Source of the DNA: Methanosarcina sp. UBA5
GTDB lineage: Archaea > Halobacteriota > Methanosarcinia > Methanosarcinales > Methanosarcinaceae
NCBI RefSeq assembly: GCF_002505485.1
Contig: NZ_DAVG01000088.1
Coordinates: 1-47,363 of the forward strand
DNA: 47,363 nucleotides
Reading direction: 5' to 3'
Positions 33,215-41,825 of the stretch are shown piece by piece; the first letter of the stretch is position 1, and every line of letters begins with the position of its first letter. The position numbers and the translations under genes are program-made. The notes under the pieces are model-generated. The model searched no databases. It saw only the letters and a list, made by a program, of their open reading frames with translations, and was not told the DNA's origin.

Positions 33215-33604
33215 TTAGGTCTGCTCAGGAAGAGCCTCAAGCCCCTGTTTTCTCCGGTATTCATTTATTGCGCTGTGGATTGCTTCCCTAGAAAGAACCG
33301 AACATTCTAGCTTGCCTGGAGGCAGGCCTTCGAGAGCCTCAGCGACTGCCTCGTTTGTAAGCTCCCAGGCTTCTTTTAGGGTTTTGCCTTTTATCAGTTC
33401 AGTTGCCATGCTGCTGGATGCTATTGCTGCCGCACAACCGAAAGTCTTGAATTTCGCATCTGTAACTCGATCGTCCCGGATTTTCAGGAATATCTTCATG
33501 TGGTCCCCATGGGGGTTTCCTGCTTCTCCAACACCGTCAGCGTCTTCAATTTCCCCTACATTTCTAGGATTCATGAAGTGATCCATGACTTTTTTATTAT
33601 ACAC
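33215..33604 (-). CDS. iscU: IscU/NifU-type Fe-S scaffold lacking the first cluster cysteine
   Basis: 129 residues, scaffold on which IscS-derived sulfur and iron are assembled. The usual first ligand motif GNPxCGD reads AGNPHGD here (residues 29-34): the Cys is absent and one residue is missing, while the conserved Asp (34) remains. The other two ligands are present: Cys57 in FGCAAA and Cys101 in ECSVLS. The frame is intact, so this is not a frameshift. The start is GTG at 33604 with GGGGGAG close upstream. It follows iscS by 39 bp on the same strand. Whether it still builds a [2Fe-2S] or [4Fe-4S] cluster, perhaps with His32 as ligand, is not known from sequence. Confidence 0.9.
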   Translation of the reverse strand: MYNKKVMDHFMNPRNVGEIEDADGVGEAGNPHGDHMKIFLKIRDDRVTDAKFKTFGCAAAIASSSMATELIKGKTLKEAWELTNEAVAEALEGLPPGKLECSVLSREAIHSAINEYRRKQGLEALPEQT

Positions 33605-33643
33605 AAAACTCCCCCTATTCTCATATTCATCTACGCTTTCGGT

Positions 33644-34834
33644 TTATTTCTTACATGCATTTTCAGGTTTATAGAAAGGAGACATAACCCTGAGCTTTTC
33701 GACGGTCTCAGGCAAGACCTCAAGTACATAATCAATATCTTCTTCGGAATTATCATCCCCGAGGGTCAGGCGAAGGGAACCCTGAGCTATTTCCGGAGGC
33801 AGCCCTATTGCCCTGAGCACATGTGAGGGATCAAGAGAACCTGAGGAACAGGCACTCCCTGTGGAACTGCAGATTCCCATCTCGTCAAGCATGAGAAGCA
33901 GGGATTCGCCTTCAATGTACTCAAAACTGAAATTCAGATTGTCTGGAAGGCGTTTTTCAGGGTGTCCGTTAAGCCTGCAGTCAGGAATTTTCATGACTCC
34001 TGCAAGGAAACGATCCCTCATTCTCTTCATTTTCTCATTATGCTTCTCAAGATTTCCTGTTGCAAGTTCTATTGCCTTTCCCAATCCTACAATACCTGCA
34101 ACATTCTCGGTTCCTGCTCGCTTTTTGCGTTCCTGGCCGCCTCCGTGCATGTAATTGTCTATTTCTGTCCCTTCCCGCAGATAGAGCGCTCCTATTCCTT
34201 TGGGTCCATAGAACTTATGAGAGGAAAGGGAAAGCATGTCAACATTTCTTTCTTTCTTTTCCATCTCAAGGAGGATTTTACCAATTACCTGAACAGCGTC
34301 GGTATGGAAGGGAATCTCATATTCTTTTGCGATTCCACCTATCTCATGAATTGGCTCTATTGTCCCAATTTCATTATTCGCATACATTACTGAGATCAGG
34401 ATAGTATTATCTCTAATTGCACTCTCAACCTCTGCAGGGTCTACAAGCCCATAACTGTCTACAGGCAGGTAAGTCACATCAAAACCCTGAGTCTCCAGGT
34501 ACTTACAGGGATAGAGCACGGCGTGATGTTCAATTGGCGTGGTAATGATGTGTTTTCCTTTTTTTCTCCTGGCAAAAGCCGTTCCCTTGATAGCCCAGTT
34601 ATCGGACTCGGTTCCTCCTGAGGTGAAATATATCTCCTCAGGATTAGCTCCCAGAGCCTTTGCAAGCTGCTCACGGGCGGTTTCTACTGCCTCCTTACCT
34701 TCTCTCCCTATTGAATACAAAGAAGAAGGGTTTCCAAAATGTTCTTTCAAAAAAGGCAGCATAGCTTCAACAACTTCAGGTTTTGTAAAAGTGGTGGCTG
34801 CATGGTCCATATAGACAAAGCGCTTTTCTCCCAT
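33644..34834 (-). CDS. iscS: Cysteine desulfurase, IscS/NifS family
   Basis: 396 residues, PLP enzyme that takes sulfur from cysteine for Fe-S clusters or thiolation. The PLP lysine is Lys207 in SLSSHKFYG. Other family motifs: MDHAATTF at the N terminus, TSGGTESDN, HTDAVQ and RAGTENVAG. The catalytic Cys is in the short loop STGSACSSGS (about residue 329), typical of the NifS/IscS group. Unlike some archaeal IscS proteins, the Lys is kept, so activity is expected. AGGGGTT precedes the ATG. It forms a pair with iscU and is divergent from lrgAB. Confidence 0.95.
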   Translation of the reverse strand: MGEKRFVYMDHAATTFTKPEVVEAMLPFLKEHFGNPSSLYSIGREGKEAVETAREQLAKALGANPEEIYFTSGGTESDNWAIKGTAFARRKKGKHIITTPIEHHAVLYPCKYLETQGFDVTYLPVDSYGLVDPAEVESAIRDNTILISVMYANNEIGTIEPIHEIGGIAKEYEIPFHTDAVQVIGKILLEMEKKERNVDMLSLSSHKFYGPKGIGALYLREGTEIDNYMHGGGQERKKRAGTENVAGIVGLGKAIELATGNLEKHNEKMKRMRDRFLAGVMKIPDCRLNGHPEKRLPDNLNFSFEYIEGESLLLMLDEMGICSSTGSACSSGSLDPSHVLRAIGLPPEIAQGSLRLTLGDDNSEEDIDYVLEVLPETVEKLRVMSPFYKPENACKK

Positions 34835-35182
34835 CAGAACCCCCTATGAAAATAGGAGTTTGCGTAATATGAATTTATTGCATATTCCGGTTTCTGGATT
34901 TTTTCATCACGATACTTTTAAAACAACTTCATTCCTTCCCACGAAGCCTCAGTTTTCAATAACGCGATTAAGAACAGGTCAAACCAGTAGTAGTTGTGAG
35001 TAAAATAACTGCAGTCAACGGACTGGTGAGCATTCCTGCTTTCACCAGACTTCTTCCACTTTTTGAATGATAGGTGAACTCATTTTCGCCAAAGCTAGGA
35101 AACATGAGATTATTTTATGAACCAAAAATTATATATATAAAAATTTTGTAGTCCAATTTCAATCAGGGAGGGAAAAACAACT
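34835..35182. promoter_or_regulatory. Divergent promoter region iscS / lrgA
   Basis: A TATA box (ATTATATATATAA, 35128-35140) lies about 45 bp before the lrgA start. A hairpin CTGGTGA/TCACCAG (35023-35048, 12-nt loop) is in the middle and could be an operator or an RNA fold. AT-rich sequence near 34905-34925 may be the iscS promoter. No gene is seen. Confidence 0.45.
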
Positions 35183-35635
35183 TTGCTAAAACAATTCTCA
35201 ATTATCCTGAGCATTTATTTCTTGGGCGAACTAATACAGAAAGCTTTAGGGCTGCCAATCCCGGGCAATGTCCTGGGAATGCTCATTCTTTTCTTTAGCC
35301 TGTATACAGGTGTAATTAAACTCAATATGATAGACAAAATAAGTGATTTTTTGCTAGGAAACATGGCTTTTTTCTTTCTTCCCGCAGGCGCTAGCCTTAT
35401 AACCTGTTTTACTCTGCTTGAAGGAAAATTGACTGCTATTCTTGCAGTTTCCCTTATTTCTACCTTTATAATATTGGCTGTGACAGGGCTTACTGTAGAA
35501 CTTGTTCAAAGGTTCTTAGGGAAAAAGTCGTCAAAGGAAGCCCACTGCATAGAAAATGAAGGTAATAAAAGTGGGTCTGGAACAAATACAAAAAGAGTAC
35601 ATGCCTACGAGAACAGAACAAAAGAGGTGAGCTGA
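35183..35635 (+). CDS. LrgA/CidA family holin-like membrane protein
   Basis: 150 residues with four membrane segments in the first 115 (FSIILSIYFLGELIQKALGL; GNVLGMLILFFSLYTGV; MAFFFLPAGASLITCF; LAVSLISTFIILAVTGLTVE) and a hydrophilic tail of about 35 residues. LrgA/CidA proteins work with LrgB in bacteria in murein hydrolase control or as a transporter of small acids. Archaea lack murein, so a transport role is more likely here. The start is TTG at 35183 with GGGAGG about 11 nt upstream. The next gene lrgB begins 3 bp after the stop. Confidence 0.9.
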   Translation: MLKQFSIILSIYFLGELIQKALGLPIPGNVLGMLILFFSLYTGVIKLNMIDKISDFLLGNMAFFFLPAGASLITCFTLLEGKLTAILAVSLISTFIILAVTGLTVELVQRFLGKKSSKEAHCIENEGNKSGSGTNTKRVHAYENRTKEVS

Positions 35636-35637
35636 AG

Positions 35638-36354
35638 TTGCAGACCGATTTTTTGAATGGGTTTGTCAATATGCCCATATTTGGGATCTTACTCTCTTTA
35701 ATAGCTTTCCAGATAGGCACGCTATTGTATAAGAAGACCCAGCTTTCGATTCTTAACCCCCTACTTGTCGCTTCTGTACTTGTAATGGTTTTCCTCCTCT
35801 ACTTTGGAATCAATTATGAGACTTACAATCTTGGAGGAGATTATATTTCTTTCTTCCTTGGGCCTGCAACTGTGGTTCTCGCAGTACCTCTTTATAAAAA
35901 GATCCGGCTATTGAAAAGTAATGCTCTTCCTATCCTTGTAGGGATAATTGCAGGCTGCGTAGCCGGAATTTCAAGTATTCTTGCCCTTTCCAGTCTTTTA
36001 GGACTTGATGGGGCCATAAGCAAATCTCTTGCTCCCAAATCCGTAACCACTCCCATCGGTATTGAAATTTCAAAACAGATAGGCGGCCTGCCTGCAATAA
36101 CAGTAGCTGCAATCGTATTTACCGGAATTATAGGTGCTATTTTGGGTCCGTTTATCTGCCGCTGCTTCCGGATAAAAGATAAAGTTGCTGTCGGCGTCGC
36201 AATCGGCACCGCATCTCATGCGCTTGGAACAACAAGGGCAATAGAACTTGGAGAAACCGAAGGGGCAATGAGTGGACTTGCAATAGGGATTGCAGGCTTG
36301 ATTACAGTTTTTCTAGTTCCCCTGCTGCTTTATGCCTTCGGACTTATAACTTAA
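35638..36354 (+). CDS. LrgB family membrane protein
   Basis: 238 residues with about 6-7 membrane segments. Family motifs: NPLLVASVLVMVF, FFLGPATVVLAVPLYK, SLAPKSVTTPIGIEISKQIG and GTASHALGTTRAIELGETEG, which are well kept. The plant relative exports glycolate and glycerate. Partner of LrgA at the membrane; the start is TTG at 35638 with GAGGTGAG upstream, and the two are surely co-transcribed. Substrate in this organism unknown. Confidence 0.93.
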   Translation: MQTDFLNGFVNMPIFGILLSLIAFQIGTLLYKKTQLSILNPLLVASVLVMVFLLYFGINYETYNLGGDYISFFLGPATVVLAVPLYKKIRLLKSNALPILVGIIAGCVAGISSILALSSLLGLDGAISKSLAPKSVTTPIGIEISKQIGGLPAITVAAIVFTGIIGAILGPFICRCFRIKDKVAVGVAIGTASHALGTTRAIELGETEGAMSGLAIGIAGLITVFLVPLLLYAFGLIT

Positions 36355-36487
36355 ATGGCGGATTTCAAACAGGCAAAATTCCGGTTTAGGATGCAAATAT
36401 TAAGTAGAAATTTTGGTTTCGGGGCAAAATGTTACACTACAAATATTACACCTTAACCGATGTTTTTAATGGGCTTTTTCCGAGTAA

Positions 36488-36898
36488 TCAGAAATTCGTG
36501 TACATTCTCATCTGCCACTGACCGTTCTGTATTTTTTTTCTTATAACCCCTTTTGCCATTTCCACATAGATCTTCCTTATCTGCGGTATGAGCATGGAGA
36601 GCCCTATTACATCGGATAGGAATCCAGGGGTTAAAAGGGCAAAGCTTCCAACTAACACAAAGAACCCATGTAGGAGTTCATTTCCGGGCATGTATCCCCT
36701 GCTTGTTGCATCCTGAATCTCGCGAAGCACGCGGAAACCCTGAGATTTTGCAAGGTAAGCGCCCAGACTTGCGGTTATCAGGATAATAAGTACGGTGTTT
36801 AAGGCTCCGATCATTCCCCCGATCTTGATGAGCAGATAAAGCTCAATAACTGGGATGATGAGGAAAATCAAGAAGATTTTTAAAAACATGCTGATCAT
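36488..36898 (-). CDS. FxsA family membrane protein
   Basis: 136 residues with three or four membrane segments: FLKIFLIFLIIPVIELYLLI, then IGALNTVLIILITASLGAYL and GFFVLVGSFALLTPGFLSDV. The FxsA signatures PVIELYLLIKIG, GxxLAKSQG-like ASLGAYLAKSQG and LLTPGFLSDVIG are clear. The E. coli member suppresses F exclusion of phage T7 when overproduced; its normal function is unknown. It appears to be monocistronic and convergent with lrgB. No strong ribosome site is seen before the ATG; Met4 is an alternative start. Confidence 0.92.
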   Translation of the reverse strand: MISMFLKIFLIFLIIPVIELYLLIKIGGMIGALNTVLIILITASLGAYLAKSQGFRVLREIQDATSRGYMPGNELLHGFFVLVGSFALLTPGFLSDVIGLSMLIPQIRKIYVEMAKGVIRKKIQNGQWQMRMYTNF

Positions 36899-37485
36899 TT
36901 TCAGAATTTTAGATCTCTATATCTTTATTAGTACTGATAAATACTTATTAACAGTTTAATACACGTTAGTAATAGTTAAAGTATGCTTTTAAATTTTGAT
37001 CTGCCTTATTAAGATCGAATTTTCATAATTTCATTTTCTTGGAACTATATTTTCTTAATTCGGTAATTATTCTCCTCTGAAGCCGATTTATTCCGATTCC
37101 ATCTCAATTTTTCTGCTGGAACTTTCTTTTCATTCCAAACTATAATTATTATACTTTTATAAATACCAATTTATTTTTTCATGCTTTCCCTGCCTTAACA
37201 AATCTATTCCTATCCTGCAAAGTTCGCTTTGTCAGGAAAATGCTGTTGCTTTAAGCAGGTAACTGTTTTATTTAGCGATAAAGAGGGATAGTCTGTTATA
37301 TGATTGCTATAATATTATGCTCGTGATATAACGTACTATTGAATGAAATAATATTATACCAAGGATTGTGCGCAATACTAGCACACTAATATATTCTATA
37401 AAACGCAAAATATACTCCGGATGTTACACAGATAGTTTCACTTATCCCCTAAAAAAAGTATTTACTTTTCTGAGGTGCCGGATAT
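36899..37485. other. AT-rich divergent intergenic region
   Basis: No gene in about 590 bp. A TATA-like ATATATTCTATAAAACG (about 37388-37405) and a GAGGTGCC ribosome site (37469-37476) serve the TPR gene at 37486. The word ATAATATTAT occurs at about 37309 and 37349. Nothing else recognised. Confidence 0.5.
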
Positions 37486-38673
37486 ATGGACTTTGATGCA
37501 ATTGGTGACTTTGTATATAAAGTTATTGAAACTATAGGATCCGATCAAAAGAATCTGTGTTCTGCAGTTGATTTTGCCCTGGATCTTGCGGAAAAAAAAT
37601 CATTTTCCCCCAACGACTTGCTTGTCCTTTCTAATGCTTGCAAGCAGCAGAAAATGGTTATGGAAGAGTATGTTTTCTCAAAAGCCTGTTTCGTATGCGC
37701 TTCCAGAAAGCTCCGTGAAGAAGCCTGCTTTGCGCTGGGCACTGCAGCGCATATTCTGGGCTTTTTCCTTGAAGCTGAGGCAAGATATCTGGAGGTTCTA
37801 AAAGAAAATCCAGAGAATGGAGATGTAAGGTGTACCTATGCCGAACTTCTTTTAGAGCTCGGAAGGACCAAGGAGGCTCAGGAGGAATATAGAACGATAC
37901 TTGAAGCCTCTCCAGAACATGCAAAAGCGAATACAGGATACGCTTACCTCCTAACTGAGTACGGGTACGTAAGGGAAGCCGAAGAGTGCTATTCAAGGGC
38001 ACTTACGGCAGATCCTGATTATGTTCCTGCCAGAGGCGGGTACGCAAACCTGCTCTATGAGCTGGGAAGGCTCAGGGACGCTGAAAAGGAATACAGGCTT
38101 GCAATAGAATTAGATCCTGAAGACCCAAGCCTCCACCACAACTTAGGAGTTTTGCTTTCTTTCCTGGGGCGTTGCTCAGAAGCCGAAGTTGAGTATAGAA
38201 AAGCTCTTTCTCTTAATCCGAGACACAGGCGGACTCTTTTTAACTACGGAAATCTCCTTGCAAGAGAAGGCAGGGTTTCAGAAGCCGAAGTGCACTACAT
38301 GGAAGCTCTTGCCCTTGATCAGAACGATGCAAAAGTCCATTCCAATTATGCAAATCTTCTTGCTCGCTTTGGAAGGAGGTATGAAGCTGAAATGGAATAC
38401 AAGAAAGCGCTCAGTTTGGACCCCGAGAGTGCCGAAGGACATTATAGTTACGGAAACCTTCTTTCGGAGATCGGGCGCTTTTCCGAAGCTCAGGACCAGT
38501 ATGAGAAGGCTCTTGTCCTGAATCCCTATTACCCCCCCATTCACTACAGTTACGGCCTTCTTATGAGAAAGATGGGGCTCTTTAACGAAGCCAAAAAGGA
38601 ATATACGAAGGCCATGCAGCTCGATCCGGATATAGGAAGCAAAATGACCGAAACCTGGATTATTCTGGACTAA
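37486..38673 (+). CDS. Tetratricopeptide-repeat protein with a conserved N-terminal domain
   Basis: 395 residues, soluble. The first 95 residues (MDFDAIGDFVYKVIETIGSD and on) form a non-canonical helical domain shared with the paralogue at 40769. About eight canonical 34-residue TPRs follow from about residue 105 to 390, with the pattern ANLLxxxGRxxEAExxYxxALxLDP (for example YANLLYELGRLRDAEKEYRL). Such tight repeats give a superhelix for peptide binding. It lies convergent to a PPP phosphatase. Function unknown; a scaffold role is likely. Confidence 0.9.
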   Translation: MDFDAIGDFVYKVIETIGSDQKNLCSAVDFALDLAEKKSFSPNDLLVLSNACKQQKMVMEEYVFSKACFVCASRKLREEACFALGTAAHILGFFLEAEARYLEVLKENPENGDVRCTYAELLLELGRTKEAQEEYRTILEASPEHAKANTGYAYLLTEYGYVREAEECYSRALTADPDYVPARGGYANLLYELGRLRDAEKEYRLAIELDPEDPSLHHNLGVLLSFLGRCSEAEVEYRKALSLNPRHRRTLFNYGNLLAREGRVSEAEVHYMEALALDQNDAKVHSNYANLLARFGRRYEAEMEYKKALSLDPESAEGHYSYGNLLSEIGRFSEAQDQYEKALVLNPYYPPIHYSYGLLMRKMGLFNEAKKEYTKAMQLDPDIGSKMTETWIILD

Positions 38674-38866
38674 AAGAAAAGTCCGGAACTTTATCTAATC
38701 TTTCCCTAACTTGTTTTCTAATCAAAATAACATCCAACCCGGCATTTTCTTTTTTACTTTTGATTAATCCTCTATATAATTCCTCTCTATATAGGTCGGC
38801 ATGTTCGCAATATACTACAGTAGAGTTCTTAGGAGAAGTAATGGTTCAACAGGAGTAAATTTTTTC

Positions 38867-39697
38867 TTATTCTTGCTGGCTCCCGAAAACGAACAGTTGA
38901 ATCTCTTCTTTTTCAAATAATGCAAAAGCCGCCGCATTCCCGAGTCCTACATAATCGGGACAGGAAAAAAGGGAGAGCAGTTTTCCATCAAACCACCACC
39001 TGTATCCATTTTCAAGGGCTGTATGGCCTCTTATAATTCTTTTCAGGTTATTTGTCTGTAAAAAGTCGTCTACAATGTCTGGCCCGAACTCTTTTACAGT
39101 CGAACCTCTGGTTGAAGCTGTGAGTCCTGGATGTTTCGAAGGATCATTCCAGAGATAGGGAAAAGCAAGGGCTTCTTCCTTTCTTATGCCCTCAATGCTG
39201 CCGGTTCCGTTAATCCCGCCATGTACGCAGAATGTATGCCCCGAAAGTACGGCTGCTATCGGCATTTTATCATATGTCCGGCTGACCCTCATGAGAAATT
39301 CCTGATCCCAGCTTATTTCCTCAAAAAAACCGTAGTAAAGGTTCATATCCACAGTTTCGTGATTTCCCCTGAGCAGGAATATATGTTCTGGATCTTCGAG
39401 CTTCAACCGGAAAAGCCTTATTAGGACTTCGGTACCCTGCGGCCCTCTATCCACATAATCCCCAAGAAAAAGAATGTTCTTACAATTCATTTCTTGCCTT
39501 TTTTCAATTACGAATTCAAGAGCCTGAAGGTCCCCGTGAATATCCCCGATAACCATTATCGGCTCGGCGTCAATTCGAAGCACGGCAGGTTCCGCCTCCA
39601 AAACGCGTTCTATTCTAGGGAGAAGAAGAAGCAGTTCTTCTTTTGCGACAATTTTCCTGGAGACCTTTCCTGATACCACGGGCTCACCTCTGTTCAA
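38867..39697 (-). CDS. PPP-family serine/threonine protein phosphatase
   Basis: 276 residues, a complete PPP metallophosphoesterase: GDIHGD, GDYVDRGPQG, LLRGNHETVDMN, then VLSGHTFCVHGGIN and IIRGHTALENGY, giving the usual Asp/His/Asn ligands of a two-metal site. It removes phosphate from Ser/Thr in proteins. The frame begins at a TTG at 39697 with AGAGGA upstream. A GTG at 39679 has GAGGTGA at good spacing and may be the true start. It sits between two TPR genes; in eukaryotic PP5 a TPR domain is fused to such a phosphatase, so the neighbourhood is suggestive only. Confidence 0.93.
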   Translation of the reverse strand: MNRGEPVVSGKVSRKIVAKEELLLLLPRIERVLEAEPAVLRIDAEPIMVIGDIHGDLQALEFVIEKRQEMNCKNILFLGDYVDRGPQGTEVLIRLFRLKLEDPEHIFLLRGNHETVDMNLYYGFFEEISWDQEFLMRVSRTYDKMPIAAVLSGHTFCVHGGINGTGSIEGIRKEEALAFPYLWNDPSKHPGLTASTRGSTVKEFGPDIVDDFLQTNNLKRIIRGHTALENGYRWWFDGKLLSLFSCPDYVGLGNAAAFALFEKEEIQLFVFGSQQE

Positions 39698-39920
39698 GGT
39701 CCTCTTAGGAAGCCAATCTCAAATTATCTATATGGCTTTTATAGGGAAACTAATCCGAAAATATTCTTTGTATACAGGGAATTTTTATACGATAAACGTT
39801 TCCAGACCTCAAAGAGAAATCCTTCCAGCAACCGTGTATGCCGTCAGAGTCTTTATTTTTGTTCGTGAAGGCAGGCTTAATAGTATCAAAATCTAAAATC
39901 AAGTATGATAAACTTAATAG

Positions 39921-40063
39921 TTTAAGCAATTAGATGTTCAGGCAACTAAAAGTTCAGGCAATGAAAAGTTTAGGCAACTAAAAATTCAAGCAATAAAAGG
40001 TTCAGACAACTAAAATCTCAAACAGTAAAAATTCAGACAGCTAAAAGTCCAGACAATTAAAAA
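39921..40063. repeat. 16-bp degenerate tandem repeat array, about nine units
   Basis: Units of the form TTCAGGCAACTAAAAG follow each other without gaps from 39921: TTTAAGCAATTAGATG, TTCAGGCAACTAAAAG, TTCAGGCAATGAAAAG, TTTAGGCAACTAAAAA and so on, one unit being 15 bp. It ends shortly before the TATA box of the gene at 40124. A weaker array of similar words is at 11295-11384. The remaining DNA in 39698-40123 shows nothing else. Confidence 0.85.
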
Positions 40064-40076
40064 TCCATAAATTACA

Positions 40077-40090
40077 GCTATTTATAAAAA
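40077..40090 (+). promoter_or_regulatory. TATA box for the 129-residue hypothetical gene
   Basis: GCTATTTATAAAAAT is followed about 25 bp later by the predicted start of transcription near 40110, then AGGAGG and the ATG at 40124. The tandem repeat ends just upstream, a position where a regulator could bind. Confidence 0.5.
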
Positions 40091-40123
40091 TTTTTATCCA
40101 GCATATAGACAGGAGGCAAATAT

Positions 40124-40513
40124 ATGGAACTTGATATCAACGAGCAGGATCCTGAAGAGATGGATCTTACAGATGTTGTGCTTGAATACGATGATATTGT
40201 CTCTGCAATCTCAGTTCTGGAAAAGCGCAGAGAGGAATTGAGAACTCATATCCTCAGTACCCTGACGGAAAAAGAGATCGATGTGTTGAGAGTCGGGGAT
40301 GTGGAAATCAGGCGGCACAAGGTTGAATGGAAACTCTGGCGTATCAACAGGTTAAAACCCTATCTTATGAAGAAAGATCTCTGGGATATAGTCGAGTCAG
40401 TTGACAGGAAGAATCTCAGCAAACTGATTGAAAGAGGAATACTGACTGAAGAAGAACTTCAGGGTACATATGATGTAGAAACGCGGTACAGTTTACATGT
40501 AAAAAGAGCCTGA
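40124..40513 (+). CDS. Hypothetical acidic-basic coiled-coil protein
   Basis: 129 residues, soluble. An acidic N terminus (INEQDPEEMDLTD) leads into a helix with coiled-coil character (SAISVLEKRREELRTHILSTL). A beta-like stretch DVLRVGDVEIRRHKVEWKLW and a C-terminal region KNLSKLIERGILTEEELQGT follow. The strong AGGAGG site at good spacing supports the start. I do not recognise the family. The layout (coiled coil, then a small basic domain) recalls small phage Gp157-like proteins, but the evidence is thin. It stands between the phosphatase and the second TPR gene. Confidence 0.8.
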   Translation: MELDINEQDPEEMDLTDVVLEYDDIVSAISVLEKRREELRTHILSTLTEKEIDVLRVGDVEIRRHKVEWKLWRINRLKPYLMKKDLWDIVESVDRKNLSKLIERGILTEEELQGTYDVETRYSLHVKRA

Positions 40514-40768
40514 ATAAACGACATCGTAATATTTGAATGAATTAGAAAATCCATCATGTAAAAACTCCTGGAAGAGTAATCTTTTTCATTCTCTCTTTTC
40601 GGTTTCTCAATTTTCTGAATTTCGAGTATTGATTACTTTTTCAATGTTTTATAAAATCTTATTTTTAAAGCCCGTCTTCCTCCTTTTATTTATACAGTGA
40701 GACAGCCAACTATTTATATCCAGCCGAATAAAATCTCTTTATAGGTGAATTTCAGGAGGTTTTTAGAC

Positions 40769-41818
40769 ATGGAGATTGATGCTATAGACAAGCTAGTTTT
40801 TCATGTAATCGAACAGGTTGCAGCTGATAACTGTGACTTCGATAAGGTCATTGAGTTTGTCGTTTCCTTCTCAGATGAGCATTCGCTTTCCCAGGAAATC
40901 CTGCTGAAACTTTCTTCTATTTTTGACAAATATTCGATGCACAGGGAGAAATATGTCATTTCCAGAGCCTGTGCTTCATTATTCTCAGGAAAAGCTCGGG
41001 AAGATGCCCTTATGGATGCAGGAAAAACAGCTTTTCTACTGGGACTTGATAAACTTGCTGTACGGGAATTCAAAGAAGTAATCGAGCAGAATCCCCAAAG
41101 TGTTGAAGCGCTTTGTGGGTATGGAACAGTTCTGGTGAGGGAAGGAAAAAATAATGCTGCACGGGTTCAATACGAAAAAGCCCTGGAATTCAATCCTTCC
41201 CACGTAGATACGCTTTACAATTACGGTTGCCTGCTTTTAAGGCTCAAAAAACTTGATGAGGCCGAAGAAGTATATAGCCGAGCTTTGATTCTTGATCGGA
41301 AGAGCGTGAGCGCCCACTGCGGGTATGGAATTCTACTTTCCAAACGCGGGCAAAAGACCGAAGCAAGTTACCACTATACTCGAGCTCTTGAACTTGATCC
41401 GGACCATGTGGAGTCCAATTTTCGCTATGCTCGCTTCCTTGAAGAAAAGGGAGAACCCCTTGATGCTGAGAAGCATTACATAGTAGCCCTCAAAGCCGAT
41501 CTTGATGATCCACGCCCTCACCTTTTCTATGCCAGGTTGCTTGCAGAACATGGGTTTATTCACGGGGCAAGGGTTCACTTCAGGTGTGCTCTTAAACTGA
41601 ACCCTGAGGATGTTGAAGCTCATTGTGAGTATGCCAGGTTGCTCGCCAGGTTTGGACATAGGCACGAAGCTGAAGTCCAGTATAAAAAAGCCCTTGAGCT
41701 TGACCCCGGGCATTTTGGAACCCTGAAAGGGTACGCGGATTTGCTAAAAGAAAAAGGGCAGTATGTAGCCGCCGAAGAAATTTACAGGCAGGCCGAGTTC
41801 TTTAAACGGAATGCCTGA
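40769..41818 (+). CDS. Tetratricopeptide-repeat protein, paralogue of the gene at 37486
   Basis: 349 residues from the ATG at 40769, which has AGGAGG at 40754-40759. The frame is open from 40745, but that part contains the ribosome site. It starts MEIDAIDKLVFHVIEQVAAD, parallel to MDFDAIGDFVYKVIETIGSD of the paralogue, so the ATG is right. The N-terminal domain of about 95 residues is followed by about seven TPRs (for example YGCLLLRLKKLDEAEEVYSR). A TATA box (ACTATTTATATCC, about 40708-40720) gives a short leader. Function unknown. It converges with the DUF434 gene, with 7 bp between their stops. Confidence 0.9.
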   Translation: MEIDAIDKLVFHVIEQVAADNCDFDKVIEFVVSFSDEHSLSQEILLKLSSIFDKYSMHREKYVISRACASLFSGKAREDALMDAGKTAFLLGLDKLAVREFKEVIEQNPQSVEALCGYGTVLVREGKNNAARVQYEKALEFNPSHVDTLYNYGCLLLRLKKLDEAEEVYSRALILDRKSVSAHCGYGILLSKRGQKTEASYHYTRALELDPDHVESNFRYARFLEEKGEPLDAEKHYIVALKADLDDPRPHLFYARLLAEHGFIHGARVHFRCALKLNPEDVEAHCEYARLLARFGHRHEAEVQYKKALELDPGHFGTLKGYADLLKEKGQYVAAEEIYRQAEFFKRNA

Positions 41819-41825
41819 TAACCGA

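Noticed and set aside
39921..40063. CRISPR array
   Set aside because: Units of 16 bp are too short, imperfect and without spacers.
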